Shown: positions 1 through 8,109 of the stretch, in pieces
Position numbering within the stretch: the first letter of the stretch is position 1
Layout: the number at the start of each line of letters is the position of its first letter
Assembly (NCBI RefSeq): GCF_000949135.2
Contig: NZ_JTAN02000012.1
Coordinates: forward strand, 1 to 64,000
Direction of reading: 5' to 3'
DNA: 64,000 bases
Origin: Burkholderia sp. USMB20
Lineage (GTDB): Bacteria > Pseudomonadota > Gammaproteobacteria > Burkholderiales > Burkholderiaceae
Position numbers and translations under genes: made by a program
The notes under the pieces: generated by a model
Database searches by the model: none
What the model saw: the letters and a program-made list of their open reading frames with translations, nothing else
What the model was told of the DNA's origin: nothing

Positions 1-783
1 CGTCGACGGCGGGAAGATCACGCCGCCCGCGCCCTGGAACGGCTCGCCGATGAACGCCGCGACGTTCTCCGCGCCGAGCTCTAGGATCTTCGCCTCGAGC
101 TGCTGCGCGCGTGCGAGGCCGAACGCTTCGGGCGTCTCGCCGGCTTGCGCTTCGCCGAAGAAATACGGCTGGTCGATGTGCACGATGTTCTCGACCTTCG
201 ACGGCATCTGCTCGTGCATGTAGCCCATCCCGCCGAGCGTGCCGCCCGCGATCGTCGAGCCGTGATAGCCGTTCTTGCGCGAGATCACGTATTTCTTCTG
301 CGGCTTGCCCTGCACGCGCCAGTACTGGTGCACGAGGCGCAGCACGGTGTCGTTGCCTTCCGAGCCGCTGTTGCAATAGAAGAAGTGGTTGAAACCCGCG
401 GGCGTCACTTCGGCGAGCATCGCCGACAGTTCGATCACCGGCGGGTGCGTCGTCTTGAAGAACGTGTTGTAGAACGGCAGTTCCTGCAGTTGGCGATATG
501 CGGCATCGGCAAGTTCCTTGCGGCCGTAGCCGACATTCACGCACCAGAGGCCGGCCATCCCGTCGATGACCTTGTTGCCGTCCGAGTCCCACAGATAGAC
601 GCCGTCGGCCTTTACGATCACGCGGCTGCCCGCGCGATTGAGCGCACCCATGTCCGAGAAGGGATGGATGTGGTGCGCGGCGTCGAGCGCGCGGTATTCG
701 GCGGTCGAGCGTGCCTGCGTCGTGCGCGGTGCGGTGGCCGGCGCGGCCGGCTGGATCCAGGCAGATTCGTTGCGGTACGTCAT
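1..783 (-). CDS. spuC: Putrescine/polyamine aminotransferase, class III (C-terminus beyond window)
   Basis: The start codon is at 783 and the gene runs off the left edge, so only the first 261 codons are visible. The translation starts MTYRNESAWIQP and shows the N-terminal half of a class-III, PLP-dependent omega-aminotransferase: a DGMAGLWCVNVGYGR stretch, the YCNSGSEGNDT phosphate-binding segment, the NGYHGST motif and IGEPFQGAGG. The PLP lysine lies outside the window. The family moves the amino group of putrescine or related diamines to pyruvate. Its position directly downstream of puuA, same strand, 37 bp apart, supports a polyamine role. Other omega-amino acid:pyruvate aminotransferases look alike, so the exact substrate is inferred from context. 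Confidence 0.88.
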   Translation of the reverse strand, partial: MTYRNESAWIQPAAPATAPRTTQARSTAEYRALDAAHHIHPFSDMGALNRAGSRVIVKADGVYLWDSDGNKVIDGMAGLWCVNVGYGRKELADAAYRQLQELPFYNTFFKTTHPPVIELSAMLAEVTPAGFNHFFYCNSGSEGNDTVLRLVHQYWRVQGKPQKKYVISRKNGYHGSTIAGGTLGGMGYMHEQMPSKVENIVHIDQPYFFGEAQAGETPEAFGLARAQQLEAKILELGAENVAAFIGEPFQGAGGVIFPPST

Positions 784-820
784 GTTTCCTCCGTGATTCC
801 GTATTCGGTCGTGTGCACGC

Positions 821-2158
821 TCAGACGTGCAGCAGCAGATGGCGGCGTTCCCACGAACTGATCACGCGGAAGAACGCTTCGTATTCGGTTTCCTTCAGCG
901 CGAAATACGCCTTCAGGAACTTGTGGCCGAGAATCTCGCCGAGCGGCTCGCACGCGGCCATCAGCGTGAGCCCTTCCTCGAGGTTGCGCGGCAGCTGGTA
1001 CGGCAGCTCGTAGCCGTCGCTGACGAGCGGTTCGGTCGGCTCGAGACGCTGCGTCATGCCGAGATAGCCGGCCGCGAGCGTCGCCGCGAGCGCGAGGTAC
1101 GGGTTGCAGTCGACGCCCGGAATCCGGTTCTCGATGCGGCGCGCGGCCGGGCCCGAGTGCGGGATGCGGAAGCCGACCGTGCGGTTGTCGTAGCCCCACT
1201 GCACGTTGATCGGCGCGGCCATGAAGCGCGACAGCCGGCGATACGAGTTGATGTACGGCGCGAAGATCGGCATCAGGGCGGGCGTGTACTTCTGCAGCCC
1301 CGCGAGGTAGTTGTAGAACAGCGAGGTCGCGCCGCCCGTTTCCGGCGACGTGAACAGGTTGCGGCCCGTTTCCTCGTCGACGATGCTCTGGTGCACGTGC
1401 ATCGCCGAGCCCGGCTCGTTTTCCATCGGCTTGGCCATGAAGGTCGAGTACATGTTGTGGCGCAACGCGGCCTCGCGCACCGTGCGCTTGAACAGGAACA
1501 CTTGGTCGGCCAGCGACAGCGCGTCGCCGTGCATGAAGTTGATCTCCATCTGCGCGGCGCCGACTTCGTGGATCAGCGTGTCGATGTCGAGGTTCTGCGC
1601 TTCGCAGTACTCGTAGATGTCCTCGAACAGCGGGTCGAACTCGTTGACCGCCTCGATCGAATACGACTGGCGTCCCGTCTCGGGGCGGCCCGTGCGGCCG
1701 ACCGGCGGACGCAGCGGCAGGTCCGGGTCCTTGTTCATGTCGACCAGGTAGAACTCGAGCTCCGGCGCGACGACCGGCTTCCAGCCCTTCGCCTTGTAGA
1801 GGTCGAGCACGCGGCGCAGCACGTAGCGCGGCGAGATCTCGACCGGCGAGCCGTCGAAGTGCACGCAGTCGTGGATCACCTGCGCGGTCGGATCGACGGC
1901 CCACGGGATCAGGCGAATGGTCGACGTGTCGGGCACGCACACCATGTCGGGATCGGTCACGCCGGTCAGCGAGCCGTCTTCCGGATAGTCGCCGGTGACG
2001 GTCTGCACCATCACGGCCTGCGGCAGCCGCATCGATTCGCCGGACGTGAACTTGTTGCGCGGCGTGATCTTGCCGCGCGCGATGCCGGCCATGTCGGGAA
2101 TGATCGCTTCGATCTCGGTGATCCGGTGCTGCTTCAGAAAGTCTTCGATGTCTTGCAT
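821..2158 (-). CDS. puuA: Gamma-glutamylputrescine synthetase-type glutamine synthetase
   Basis: A 445-aa glutamine-synthetase-fold protein, expected to ligate glutamate to putrescine (ATP-dependent) as the first step of the Puu pathway. It starts MQDIEDFLKQHRITEIEAII, followed by the beta-grasp domain and the catalytic domain: ELEFYLVDMN, HEVGAAQMEINF, an MHVHQS motif near the middle and a PHSGPAARRIENRIPG arginine-rich glutamate-binding segment. Length fits PuuA (about 470 aa) and GS-III-like relatives. It lies between puuD and the aminotransferase in one leftward operon. GS-like enzymes acting on other amines (ethanolamine, spermine) cannot be excluded, but PuuD, PuuC and PuuR nearby favour putrescine. 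Confidence 0.88.
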   Translation of the reverse strand: MQDIEDFLKQHRITEIEAIIPDMAGIARGKITPRNKFTSGESMRLPQAVMVQTVTGDYPEDGSLTGVTDPDMVCVPDTSTIRLIPWAVDPTAQVIHDCVHFDGSPVEISPRYVLRRVLDLYKAKGWKPVVAPELEFYLVDMNKDPDLPLRPPVGRTGRPETGRQSYSIEAVNEFDPLFEDIYEYCEAQNLDIDTLIHEVGAAQMEINFMHGDALSLADQVFLFKRTVREAALRHNMYSTFMAKPMENEPGSAMHVHQSIVDEETGRNLFTSPETGGATSLFYNYLAGLQKYTPALMPIFAPYINSYRRLSRFMAAPINVQWGYDNRTVGFRIPHSGPAARRIENRIPGVDCNPYLALAATLAAGYLGMTQRLEPTEPLVSDGYELPYQLPRNLEEGLTLMAACEPLGEILGHKFLKAYFALKETEYEAFFRVISSWERRHLLLHV

Positions 2159-2187
2159 GTCTGTTCTCGTTATGTGGGGCGGCGCGC

Positions 2188-2973
2188 TCAGGCGAGCGCG
2201 GCGGCGGCCGTGGCACGTGTGCGGGCGTCGCGGCGCGCGCGGCAGGCGTCGCCGAAGGCGCGGAAGATCGCGCTCGACAGCGGGTCATGCGCATGCCGCC
2301 ATTCCGGGTGCCACTGCACGGCGAGGGCGAAGGCCGGGGCATCGACGACGCTGACGGCCTCGATCAGGCCGTCCGGCGCGACGGCTTCGACGGCGAGGCC
2401 GGAACCGAGCTGCGCGATGCCCTGCTTGTGCAGCGAGTTCACGTGCACGTCGTCGCGGCCGCCGGCGAGCGTGTGCAGCACGCCGCCGGGCGTCAGGTGC
2501 ACGACGTGCGCGGGGCCGTATTGCATGTCCATCGGCGCGTCGTCGTCCTCGCGGTGATCGGCGAGGCCCGGCACGTCGTGCACGCGCTGATGCAGCGTGC
2601 CGCCGCAAACGACGTTCAGCTCCTGGAAGCCGCGGCACACGGCCAGCACGGGCACGCCCGCGACGATCGCCGCGCGCAGCAGCGGCAGCGTCGTCGCGTC
2701 GCGTGCGGGATCGTGCTTCGTGCCGGGCGCGCTCGGCTCGCCGCCATACAGGTGCGGCTCGACGTTCGAATAGCTGCCGGTAAACAACAGGCCGTCGACC
2801 GTGGCGAGCACGTCGTCGACCGACTGGCGATCGCCGAGCGCGGGCAGCACCATCGCGAGCGCGTGTGCGCCGTCGACGATCGCCGCGACGTACTTGTCGC
2901 CGACCGTGTGCGACGCATGTGCGCCGATCTGCGTGAAGTCGGCGGTGATGCCGACGAGGGGTTTCCTTTCCAT
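2188..2973 (-). CDS. puuD: Gamma-glutamyl-GABA hydrolase (class I glutamine amidotransferase-like)
   Basis: A 261-aa peptidase C26 protein that should hydrolyse gamma-glutamyl-GABA to glutamate and GABA in the cytoplasm. The nucleophile elbow is LAVCRGFQELNV, with Cys in the G/C-C-R-G context typical of PuuD, and a C-terminal VQWHPEW supplies the His/Glu of the triad. The reading frame stays open to 3093, but the start at 2973 (MERKPLVGITADFTQIG) matches where family members begin; the longer version would add 40 residues of low-complexity translation. The ribosome site before 2973 is weak. It is the promoter-proximal gene of the leftward puuD-puuA-spuC operon, 29 bp from puuA. Confidence 0.9.
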   Translation of the reverse strand: MERKPLVGITADFTQIGAHASHTVGDKYVAAIVDGAHALAMVLPALGDRQSVDDVLATVDGLLFTGSYSNVEPHLYGGEPSAPGTKHDPARDATTLPLLRAAIVAGVPVLAVCRGFQELNVVCGGTLHQRVHDVPGLADHREDDDAPMDMQYGPAHVVHLTPGGVLHTLAGGRDDVHVNSLHKQGIAQLGSGLAVEAVAPDGLIEAVSVVDAPAFALAVQWHPEWRHAHDPLSSAIFRAFGDACRARRDARTRATAAAALA

Positions 2974-3581
2974 GACGTCAATCAGTTGTCCGTAGGGCCG
3001 TTGCGTGCATGACGCGAGAAAACCGCAAAATGCAGGCGCGACACGACCCCGCAGCCTCGCGAAACGCGCAAGGCCGCTGGTGAATGGGCGCAACGGGTTC
3101 GCATGGCGATCCGCGCTGCGCGCGACGGTCAGGCCATCGTTCGTTTCGTTGTGCCGTGCGACGCGGCAATGAATGCGCGAACGCGTTCCGTCACCGCGCA
3201 GACGACGCGGCTGACGAACAGGCAGTTGAAACGAACGACGAGAAAAGGAGGAGAGGCGCTATGGCAGCAGCGACGCGACTTCGTCGGTATCGACGGCCAC
3301 GAACGCGCGTGCGGAAACGGCGTTGTGACGGCGAACGGAACGACGGGACAGGATGGTGTAGATCGACAGATGCAGCAGGCGAGGACTATGCCAGCCGCAA
3401 CTGCCATCGGAAGCGGGAGCAGCGCTGCGCAAACTTCGCACATCGCCTCGATCCCACCTCACCAGAGGGCCACGGACTCTCACGATTACACTCGACTGGT
3501 TTGTTGAAAGTATTGAACACCTGATCGTTTCGGCGCGCGAGGCGTTTAAAATAATCAAGGTGCCCGGCCTGCGTCATTTAC

Positions 3582-3597
3582 ATTGATGGGCATCAAT
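3582..3597. promoter_or_regulatory. 16-bp perfect palindrome, candidate operator in puu control region
   Basis: ATTGATG-GG-CATCAAT is a perfect 7-2-7 inverted repeat, a shape suited to a dimeric HTH protein. It lies about 610 bp from puuD and 295 bp from puuR. PuuR binding is an inference; I do not see the published E. coli PuuR box written out here. Confidence 0.4.
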
Positions 3598-3681
3598 TTT
3601 TACGTTGCAATAACGTTTTTCGGTGCCGATGAATGGCCAATGACGCTGACCTGAGAGCCAGCATATACGAGCCAAAAACGG

Positions 3682-3700
3682 CGTCAAATGTTTTTTGACG
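3682..3700. promoter_or_regulatory. CGTCAAA/TTTGACG inverted repeat in puu control region
   Basis: CGTCAAA, five bases TGTTT, then TTTGACG: a perfect 7-bp inverted repeat 85 bp to the right of the ATTGATG palindrome. It could be a second operator or a weak hairpin. The stem is too AT-rich and lacks a following T-run for a terminator. Confidence 0.3.
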
Positions 3701-3891
3701 GTCTCGTGTCAGGGCTTTCCCGAGGCACTGCGAACAAAATATTCGTAAATGGAATGACGCACGAGGTGTTCATTATTTCGAACGCCTTTCAGGGTTTTCC
3801 CCGCTGATGTGCGGCATAAAGTGATTAGAATATTCAACGGCTGCTCAATGCTGTCCAACGCGTCGTTTCACTTTTTCACCGCACTTCTATC

Positions 3892-4461
3892 GTGTCCGAA
3901 ACCGAATCGATGTCCACCGAAGTCGCCGAGCGCCTGCGTTTCGTGCGCAACAAGCATGGCCTGTCGCAGCGCGAACTCGCGAAGCGGGCCGGCGTGACCA
4001 ACGGCACGATCTCGCTGATCGAACAGGGGCGCGTGAGCCCGTCGGTCGGCTCGCTGAAGAAACTGCTCGAATGCATCCCGATGAGTCTCGCGGAGTTCTT
4101 CACGTTCGAGCTGGTCGAATCGCGCTCGGTCGTGTCGCGACGTGACGAGATGCCGAACCTCGGCAACGACGCGCTCGCGTTTCACCTCGTCGGCGCGGGC
4201 GTGAAGGACCGCAACATGTGCATCATGCGCGAGGTCTACCAGCCGCTCGCCGATACGGGGCCCGAGATGCTCGTGCACGCGGGGCACGAGGGTGGCGTGG
4301 TCGTGTCGGGCCGGCTCGAGCTCACCGTCGACGGCGCGACCTGGCTGCTCGACCCCGGAGACGGCTACTACTTCGAAAGCCGTTTGCCGCACCGTTTTCG
4401 CAATCCCAGCGCGGAACAGCTCTGCGAGGTCGTGTCGGCCAATTCGCCGGCCACCTTCTGA
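3892..4461 (+). CDS. puuR: XRE-cupin transcriptional regulator PuuR
   Basis: A 189-aa regulator with an N-terminal XRE helix-turn-helix (residues about 10-65; LSQRELAKRAGVTNGTISLI) and a C-terminal cupin (about 110-185; HAGHEGGVVVSGRLELTVDG, then PHRF). It closely resembles E. coli PuuR, including the ending SANSPATF versus SAHTPTTF. PuuR represses putrescine-catabolic genes and is released by putrescine. The frame can start at GTG 3892 or ATG 3910; neither has a strong ribosome site, and I report the longer. It is divergent from puuD-puuA and 89 bp upstream of puuC. Confidence 0.93.
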   Translation: MSETESMSTEVAERLRFVRNKHGLSQRELAKRAGVTNGTISLIEQGRVSPSVGSLKKLLECIPMSLAEFFTFELVESRSVVSRRDEMPNLGNDALAFHLVGAGVKDRNMCIMREVYQPLADTGPEMLVHAGHEGGVVVSGRLELTVDGATWLLDPGDGYYFESRLPHRFRNPSAEQLCEVVSANSPATF

Positions 4462-4550
4462 CCGCGCATCACCGCATTCGCCACCGCCGGCAGCGTTGCC
4501 GTTGCACGGCGTGCCGCAGCGCGAATGCTACAACCGTTGAGGCATCCTGA

Positions 4551-6041
4551 ATGAACAAGTTGACTTTGGCTGACTGGCAGGACAAGGCGGCGTCGCTCGA
4601 GATCGAGGGGCGCGCATTCATCGATGGCGCGTCGCGCGACGCGCACGGCGGCAAGACGTTCGACTGCGTGAGCCCGATCGACGGCCGCGTGCTCGCGAAG
4701 GTGGCCGATTGCGGCGAGGCCGACGTGAACGCCGCCGTCGCGGCCGCCCGCCGCGCGTTCGACGCCGGCGTGTGGGCCGGACTGAACCCGCGCGCGCGCA
4801 AGGCCGTGCTGCTGCGCTGGGCCGCACTGATGCGCGAGCATCTCGACGAACTGTCGCTGCTCGAGACGCTCGACGCCGGCAAGCCGATCGGCGACACGAC
4901 GACGGTCGACGTGCCGGGCGCCGCGTATTGCGTCGAGTGGTTCGCCGAAGCGATCGACAAGGTCGGCGGCGAAGTCGCGCCGGCCGACCATCATCTCGTC
5001 GGTCTCGTCACGCGCGAGCCGGTCGGCGTGGTCGCGGCCGTCGTGCCGTGGAACTTCCCGATCCTGATGGCCGCATGGAAGTTCGGCCCGGCGCTCGCGG
5101 CCGGCAACAGCGTCGTGCTGAAACCGTCGGAGAAATCGCCGCTCACTGCGATCCGCGTCGCGCAGCTCGCGTACGAGGCCGGCATCCCGGCCGGCGTGTT
5201 CAACGTCGTGCCGGGCGCGGGCGAACCGGGCAAGCTGCTCGCGCTGCATCGCGACGTCGACTGCATCGCGTTCACCGGCTCCACGGCAGTCGGCAAGCTG
5301 ATCATGCAGTACGCCGCGCAGTCGAACCTGAAGCGCGCATGGCTCGAACTCGGCGGCAAGTCGCCGAACATCGTGCTGCCCGATTGCCCGGACCTCGACC
5401 GCGCCGCGCAGGCCGCGGCCGGCGCGATCTTCTACAACATGGGCGAGATGTGCACGGCCGGCTCGCGCCTGCTCGTGCATCGCGACATCAAGGACGCGTT
5501 CATCGAGAAGCTGGTCGCGGCCGCGCGTGCGTACGTGCCGGGCAACCCGCTCGATCCGTCGGTATCGATGGGCGCGATCGTCGACGGCATCCAGCTCGAG
5601 CGCGTGCTCGGCTACATCGACGCCGGGCGCAAGGAAGGCACGCTCGTCACGGGCGGTGCGCGCGTGAAGGCGGAGACGGGCGGCTTCTACGTCGAGCCGA
5701 CGGTGTTCGAGGTGAAGCCCGATGCGAAGATCGCGCGCGAGGAGATCTTCGGTCCCGTGCTGTCGGTGATCGTGTTCGACGATGTCGACGAGGCGGTGCG
5801 GATCGCGAACGATACCGAGTACGGGCTCGCGGCGGCGGTGTGGACGTCGGACCTGACGACCGCGCACGACGTGTCGCGCCGGCTGCGCGCGGGCACCGTG
5901 TGGGTGAACTGCTACGACGAAGGCGGCGACATGAACTTCCCGTTCGGCGGCTACAAGCAGTCGGGCAACGGCCGCGACAAGTCGCTGCATGCGCTCGAGA
6001 AGTACACCGAACTGAAGTCGACGCTGATCCGGCTGCGCTGA
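4551..6041 (+). CDS. puuC: Gamma-glutamyl-gamma-aminobutyraldehyde dehydrogenase
   Basis: A 496-aa NAD(P)-dependent aldehyde dehydrogenase of normal family length. Visible landmarks are the PWNFPILMAAWK cofactor segment, FTGSTAVGK, the catalytic glutamate in LELGGKSPNIV, the catalytic cysteine in GEMCTAGSR and EEIFGPVLSV near the C-terminus. It resembles PuuC/AldH, which oxidise gamma-glutamyl-gamma-aminobutyraldehyde to gamma-glutamyl-GABA, the substrate of PuuD. It follows puuR on the same strand. No PuuB oxidase is present in the window; the aminotransferase at the left edge may supply the aldehyde instead. Confidence 0.92.
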   Translation: MNKLTLADWQDKAASLEIEGRAFIDGASRDAHGGKTFDCVSPIDGRVLAKVADCGEADVNAAVAAARRAFDAGVWAGLNPRARKAVLLRWAALMREHLDELSLLETLDAGKPIGDTTTVDVPGAAYCVEWFAEAIDKVGGEVAPADHHLVGLVTREPVGVVAAVVPWNFPILMAAWKFGPALAAGNSVVLKPSEKSPLTAIRVAQLAYEAGIPAGVFNVVPGAGEPGKLLALHRDVDCIAFTGSTAVGKLIMQYAAQSNLKRAWLELGGKSPNIVLPDCPDLDRAAQAAAGAIFYNMGEMCTAGSRLLVHRDIKDAFIEKLVAAARAYVPGNPLDPSVSMGAIVDGIQLERVLGYIDAGRKEGTLVTGGARVKAETGGFYVEPTVFEVKPDAKIAREEIFGPVLSVIVFDDVDEAVRIANDTEYGLAAAVWTSDLTTAHDVSRRLRAGTVWVNCYDEGGDMNFPFGGYKQSGNGRDKSLHALEKYTELKSTLIRLR

Positions 6042-6101
6042 CGCGGCCGGTGTGCGGGCGCGGTGCCGACGGGCGCCGCGCCCGTGCTGCGCATGCGCGC
6101 G

Positions 6102-6302
6102 TCAAGCCGTGCGCAGCGCCGGGTGAAAGCCCGCGGCTTCGATGATCGACTGCACGCGTTCGGCGCCTTGCGCCGATTCGACCTTGACCGTCTTCGCGGC
6201 CACGTCGATGTCGAGCTTCGCAGCGGGGTCGGCTGCCGTCACGGCACGCGTGATGGCGTTGGCGCAGCCGCCGCAGGTCATGTCCTGGACTTCGAATTCC
6301 AT
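6102..6302 (-). CDS. CopZ-like heavy-metal-associated (HMA) copper chaperone
   Basis: A 66-aa single HMA domain: MEFEVQDMTCGGCANAIT carries the CxxC metal-binding pair, followed by the usual beta-alpha-beta fold ending in IIEAAGFHPAL. Such proteins bind Cu(I) in the cytoplasm and pass it to P-type ATPases. The start at 6302 has an AGGAG ribosome site eight bases upstream; the open frame continues to 6401 without support. It is a single gene transcribed leftward, and a MerR/CueR-type promoter precedes it (separate entry). No copper ATPase or CueR gene is in the window, so its partner must lie elsewhere. Confidence 0.92.
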   Translation of the reverse strand: MEFEVQDMTCGGCANAITRAVTAADPAAKLDIDVAAKTVKVESAQGAERVQSIIEAAGFHPALRTA

Positions 6303-6635
6303 CGTGTTCTCCTGGGTTGGGTGGCGATTCACAAACGTCGCCAGCATGAAGCTTGCCATGGTGGGAAGGTCAAGCCATTCGTCGCGTTCGGTATCGCACA
6401 AGCTGTTTGTAAAGCTGATGTCAGACGAATCGTAATCCGCGGATGTACGTCAGTCCGAATTTTTCCCGATTGACGGTCGCGCATTGTCGGCGAAATCTGG
6501 CGGAGCCTTGCACGACAAGGTGCGTGTCGCGTCGACGACGCCCGATGCCCATGCCGACAGTAAGGGTACTTCGGGAGGGAAATGCGAATCGATCTTACTA
6601 TCGGTTCCCCCTCGATATTTCATTTCGTTACCCAT
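6303..6635. other. Divergent control region between HMA chaperone and cupredoxin-FTR1 genes (333 bp)
   Basis: The left part holds the CueR-type promoter for the HMA gene. The right part, before the cupredoxin gene, is more AT-rich (ATCGATCTTACTATCGG around 6588-6604) and may hold the promoter of the iron operon; I cannot point to a clean Fur box there. Confidence 0.5.
6343..6373 (-). promoter_or_regulatory. CueR/MerR-type copper promoter of the HMA gene
   Basis: On the minus strand a -35 TTGACC (6373-6368) is separated by exactly 19 bp from a -10-like CATGCT (6348-6343). The long spacer contains the dyad CTTCCCA-CCA-TGGCAAG (7-3-7, one mismatch). A 19-bp spacer with a CTTCC-type dyad after TTGACC is the hallmark of CueR-activated copper promoters. 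Predicted start is near 6336, giving a leader of about 34 nt. Confidence 0.75.
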
Positions 6636-6968
6636 ATGAATCGCTTCGCTTTCGGTTTCGCACTGGCCCTGCTGGGCGCATCGGCAACGTCCGCCTTCGC
6701 TGCCGACGACGTCGTCAACCTGACCCTGAAGGACCACAAGTTCTCGCCCGACGGCGTGACGATTCCGGCCGGCAAGAAGGTGAAGTTCGTCGTGAAGAAC
6801 CTCGACGCGACGCCCGCGGAATTCGAAAGCGACGATTTCAAGGCAGAGAAGGTCGTGCCGGCCGGCAAGTCGGTCGAGATCCTCGTCGGGCCGCTGAAGG
6901 CCGGCACCTACGAGTTCCACGACGAGTATCACGAAGCGCAGTCGAAGACGCACCTGACCGTCAAGTAA
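6636..6968 (+). CDS. Periplasmic cupredoxin-like protein of an FTR1 iron-uptake system
   Basis: A 110-aa protein with a signal peptide (first ~22 residues, cleaved after TSAFA) and a cupredoxin_1-type domain. Residues DHKFSPDGVTIPAGKKVKF and GPLKAGTYEFHDEYHEAQ are typical of the EfeO/FtrB cupredoxin family; histidines in HDEYHE may bind metal. It is 12 bp upstream of the FTR1 permease and surely co-transcribed. By analogy to FtrB/EfeO it should help oxidise or deliver Fe(II) to the permease. The start at 6636 fits the signal peptide; an upstream in-frame start at 6582 would disrupt it. Confidence 0.85.
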   Translation: MNRFAFGFALALLGASATSAFAADDVVNLTLKDHKFSPDGVTIPAGKKVKFVVKNLDATPAEFESDDFKAEKVVPAGKSVEILVGPLKAGTYEFHDEYHEAQSKTHLTVK

Positions 6969-6980
6969 GCGGATATCGCC

Positions 6981-7817
6981 ATGCTGTCTACTGCCCTGAT
7001 CGTCTTTCGTGAAGTGCTCGAGGCCGCGCTGGTGGTCTCGATCGTGATGGCCGCCACGAAGGGCGTGCCGCGGCGCGGCTGGTGGGTCGGCGGCGGGCTC
7101 GTCGGCGGCGTGATCGGCGCCGGCCTGATCGCCGCGTTCGCCGACGTGATCTCGCAGTGGGCATCCGGCATGGGGCAGGAAGTCTTCAACGCGGGCGTGA
7201 TGTTCGTCGCGACGCTGATGCTCGCGTGGCATTGCATCTGGATGAGCCGCCACGGCCGCGAGATGGCGCTGCACATGGGCGAGGTCGGGCGGGCCGTCGC
7301 GGCCGGCAGCCGGCCGCTGACGGGGCTCGCGATCGTGGTCGGCGTCGCGGTATTGCGCGAAGGCTCCGAGGCCGTGCTGTTCCTGTACGGCATCGCGGCG
7401 GGCGATCCGGGACAGACGCCGCAGATGATCGTCGGCGGGCTGCTCGGCGTGCTGGGCGGCGCCGGGCTCGGTTATGCGATGTATGCGGGCCTGCTGCAGA
7501 TTCCGCTCAAGCGCCTGTTTTCCGTCACCAATGCGCTGATCGTGCTGCTCGCGGCAGGGATGGCGAGCCAGTGCGTCGGCTTCCTGCTTGCCGCGGGCCT
7601 CGTGCCGTCGTGGGGCGACGCGGTCTGGGATACCTCGTGGCTGCTCAAGGAAACGAGCATCGTCGGCAAGGCGCTGCATACGTTGATCGGCTATACCGCG
7701 CGTCCGGCGGGGATCCAGATCGCCGCGTACCTGGTCACACTGGTTGCGATCGTCGTGCTCGCGCGGCTCGTCGGCCGGCCCCGGACGGTCGTGCCGCCGC
7801 CGCGGCCCGTCGCCTGA
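6981..7817 (+). CDS. FTR1-family high-affinity iron permease
   Basis: A 278-aa membrane protein with about seven predicted transmembrane helices. Two REXXE iron-binding motifs, the signature of the family, are visible: REVLEAALVVS at the N-terminus and REGSEAVLFLYG in the fourth helix region. It imports iron across the inner membrane together with the preceding cupredoxin. Full FtrABCD systems also contain P19 and a ferredoxin-like protein and EfeUOB a peroxidase; none is encoded here. A strong hairpin terminator follows. Confidence 0.93.
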   Translation: MLSTALIVFREVLEAALVVSIVMAATKGVPRRGWWVGGGLVGGVIGAGLIAAFADVISQWASGMGQEVFNAGVMFVATLMLAWHCIWMSRHGREMALHMGEVGRAVAAGSRPLTGLAIVVGVAVLREGSEAVLFLYGIAAGDPGQTPQMIVGGLLGVLGGAGLGYAMYAGLLQIPLKRLFSVTNALIVLLAAGMASQCVGFLLAAGLVPSWGDAVWDTSWLLKETSIVGKALHTLIGYTARPAGIQIAAYLVTLVAIVVLARLVGRPRTVVPPPRPVA

Positions 7818-7838
7818 GCGGGCGGGGCCGAATGCAAA

Positions 7839-7861
7839 AAGGGGCGTCGTGGACGCCCCTT
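7839..7861. terminator. Terminator between convergent FTR1 and 72-aa genes
   Basis: AAGGGGCGT / ACGCCCCTT form a perfect 9-bp stem around CGTGG. It lies 21 bp after the FTR1 stop and 30 bp from the end of the opposing small gene, so it may serve both strands. Confidence 0.75.
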
Positions 7862-7890
7862 GTTACTTGCGTTGACGGTTCGCGGGCCGT

Positions 7891-8109
7891 TCAGCGATGG
7901 CTGTCGATCCACGCGCGGGCCCATTCGAGCCCCGCTTCGCGCGCTTCGTCCTCGGTATCGAACACGCCGAGCACGCCCGACGCTTCGACGAGCCGGTTGT
8001 TCTGCGTGATCGTGCCGCTCGCCGCGAAGCGCTCGGGCTGCAGGATTTCGTCCTGCTGCAGGATCGAATGGCCCCAGATCTGGTAGCCGTGATAGGTCTG
8101 CGCTTCCAT
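7891..8109 (-). CDS. Small conserved-looking protein of unknown function (72 aa)
   Basis: Starts MEAQTYHGYQIWGH and ends EWARAWIDSHR. It is acidic, without a signal peptide or membrane helix, and its composition (aromatic residues, ordered helix-like C-terminus DTEDEAREAGLEWARAW) looks like a real folded protein. A GGAGGTGA ribosome site precedes the start at 8109. Its start overlaps the stop of the upstream secreted protein (TAATG), so the two are translationally coupled. I do not recognise the family. Confidence 0.75.
   Translation of the reverse strand: MEAQTYHGYQIWGHSILQQDEILQPERFAASGTITQNNRLVEASGVLGVFDTEDEAREAGLEWARAWIDSHR

Larger units (their letters stand above)
2974..3891. other. Regulatory gap between divergent puuD and puuR (918 bp)
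   Basis: No convincing gene. The left half is GC-rich and carries only overlapping open frames of arginine-rich, non-protein-like composition. From about 3530 the sequence turns AT-rich, as expected for control DNA. It contains two inverted repeats (listed separately) and, before puuR, a TAGAAT -10-like hexamer at 3826-3831 without a good -35. PuuR of E. coli represses its own cluster, so a divergent control region here is expected. Confidence 0.5.

Noticed and set aside
3084-3577. Open frames of 60-146 codons in the puu gap
   Set aside because: Arginine-rich, overlapping in several frames, no ribosome site and no protein-like segments; typical chance frames in GC-rich DNA.
4368-5990. 540-codon minus-strand open frame over puuC
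   Set aside because: Antisense shadow of a well-supported gene; its composition is not protein-like.
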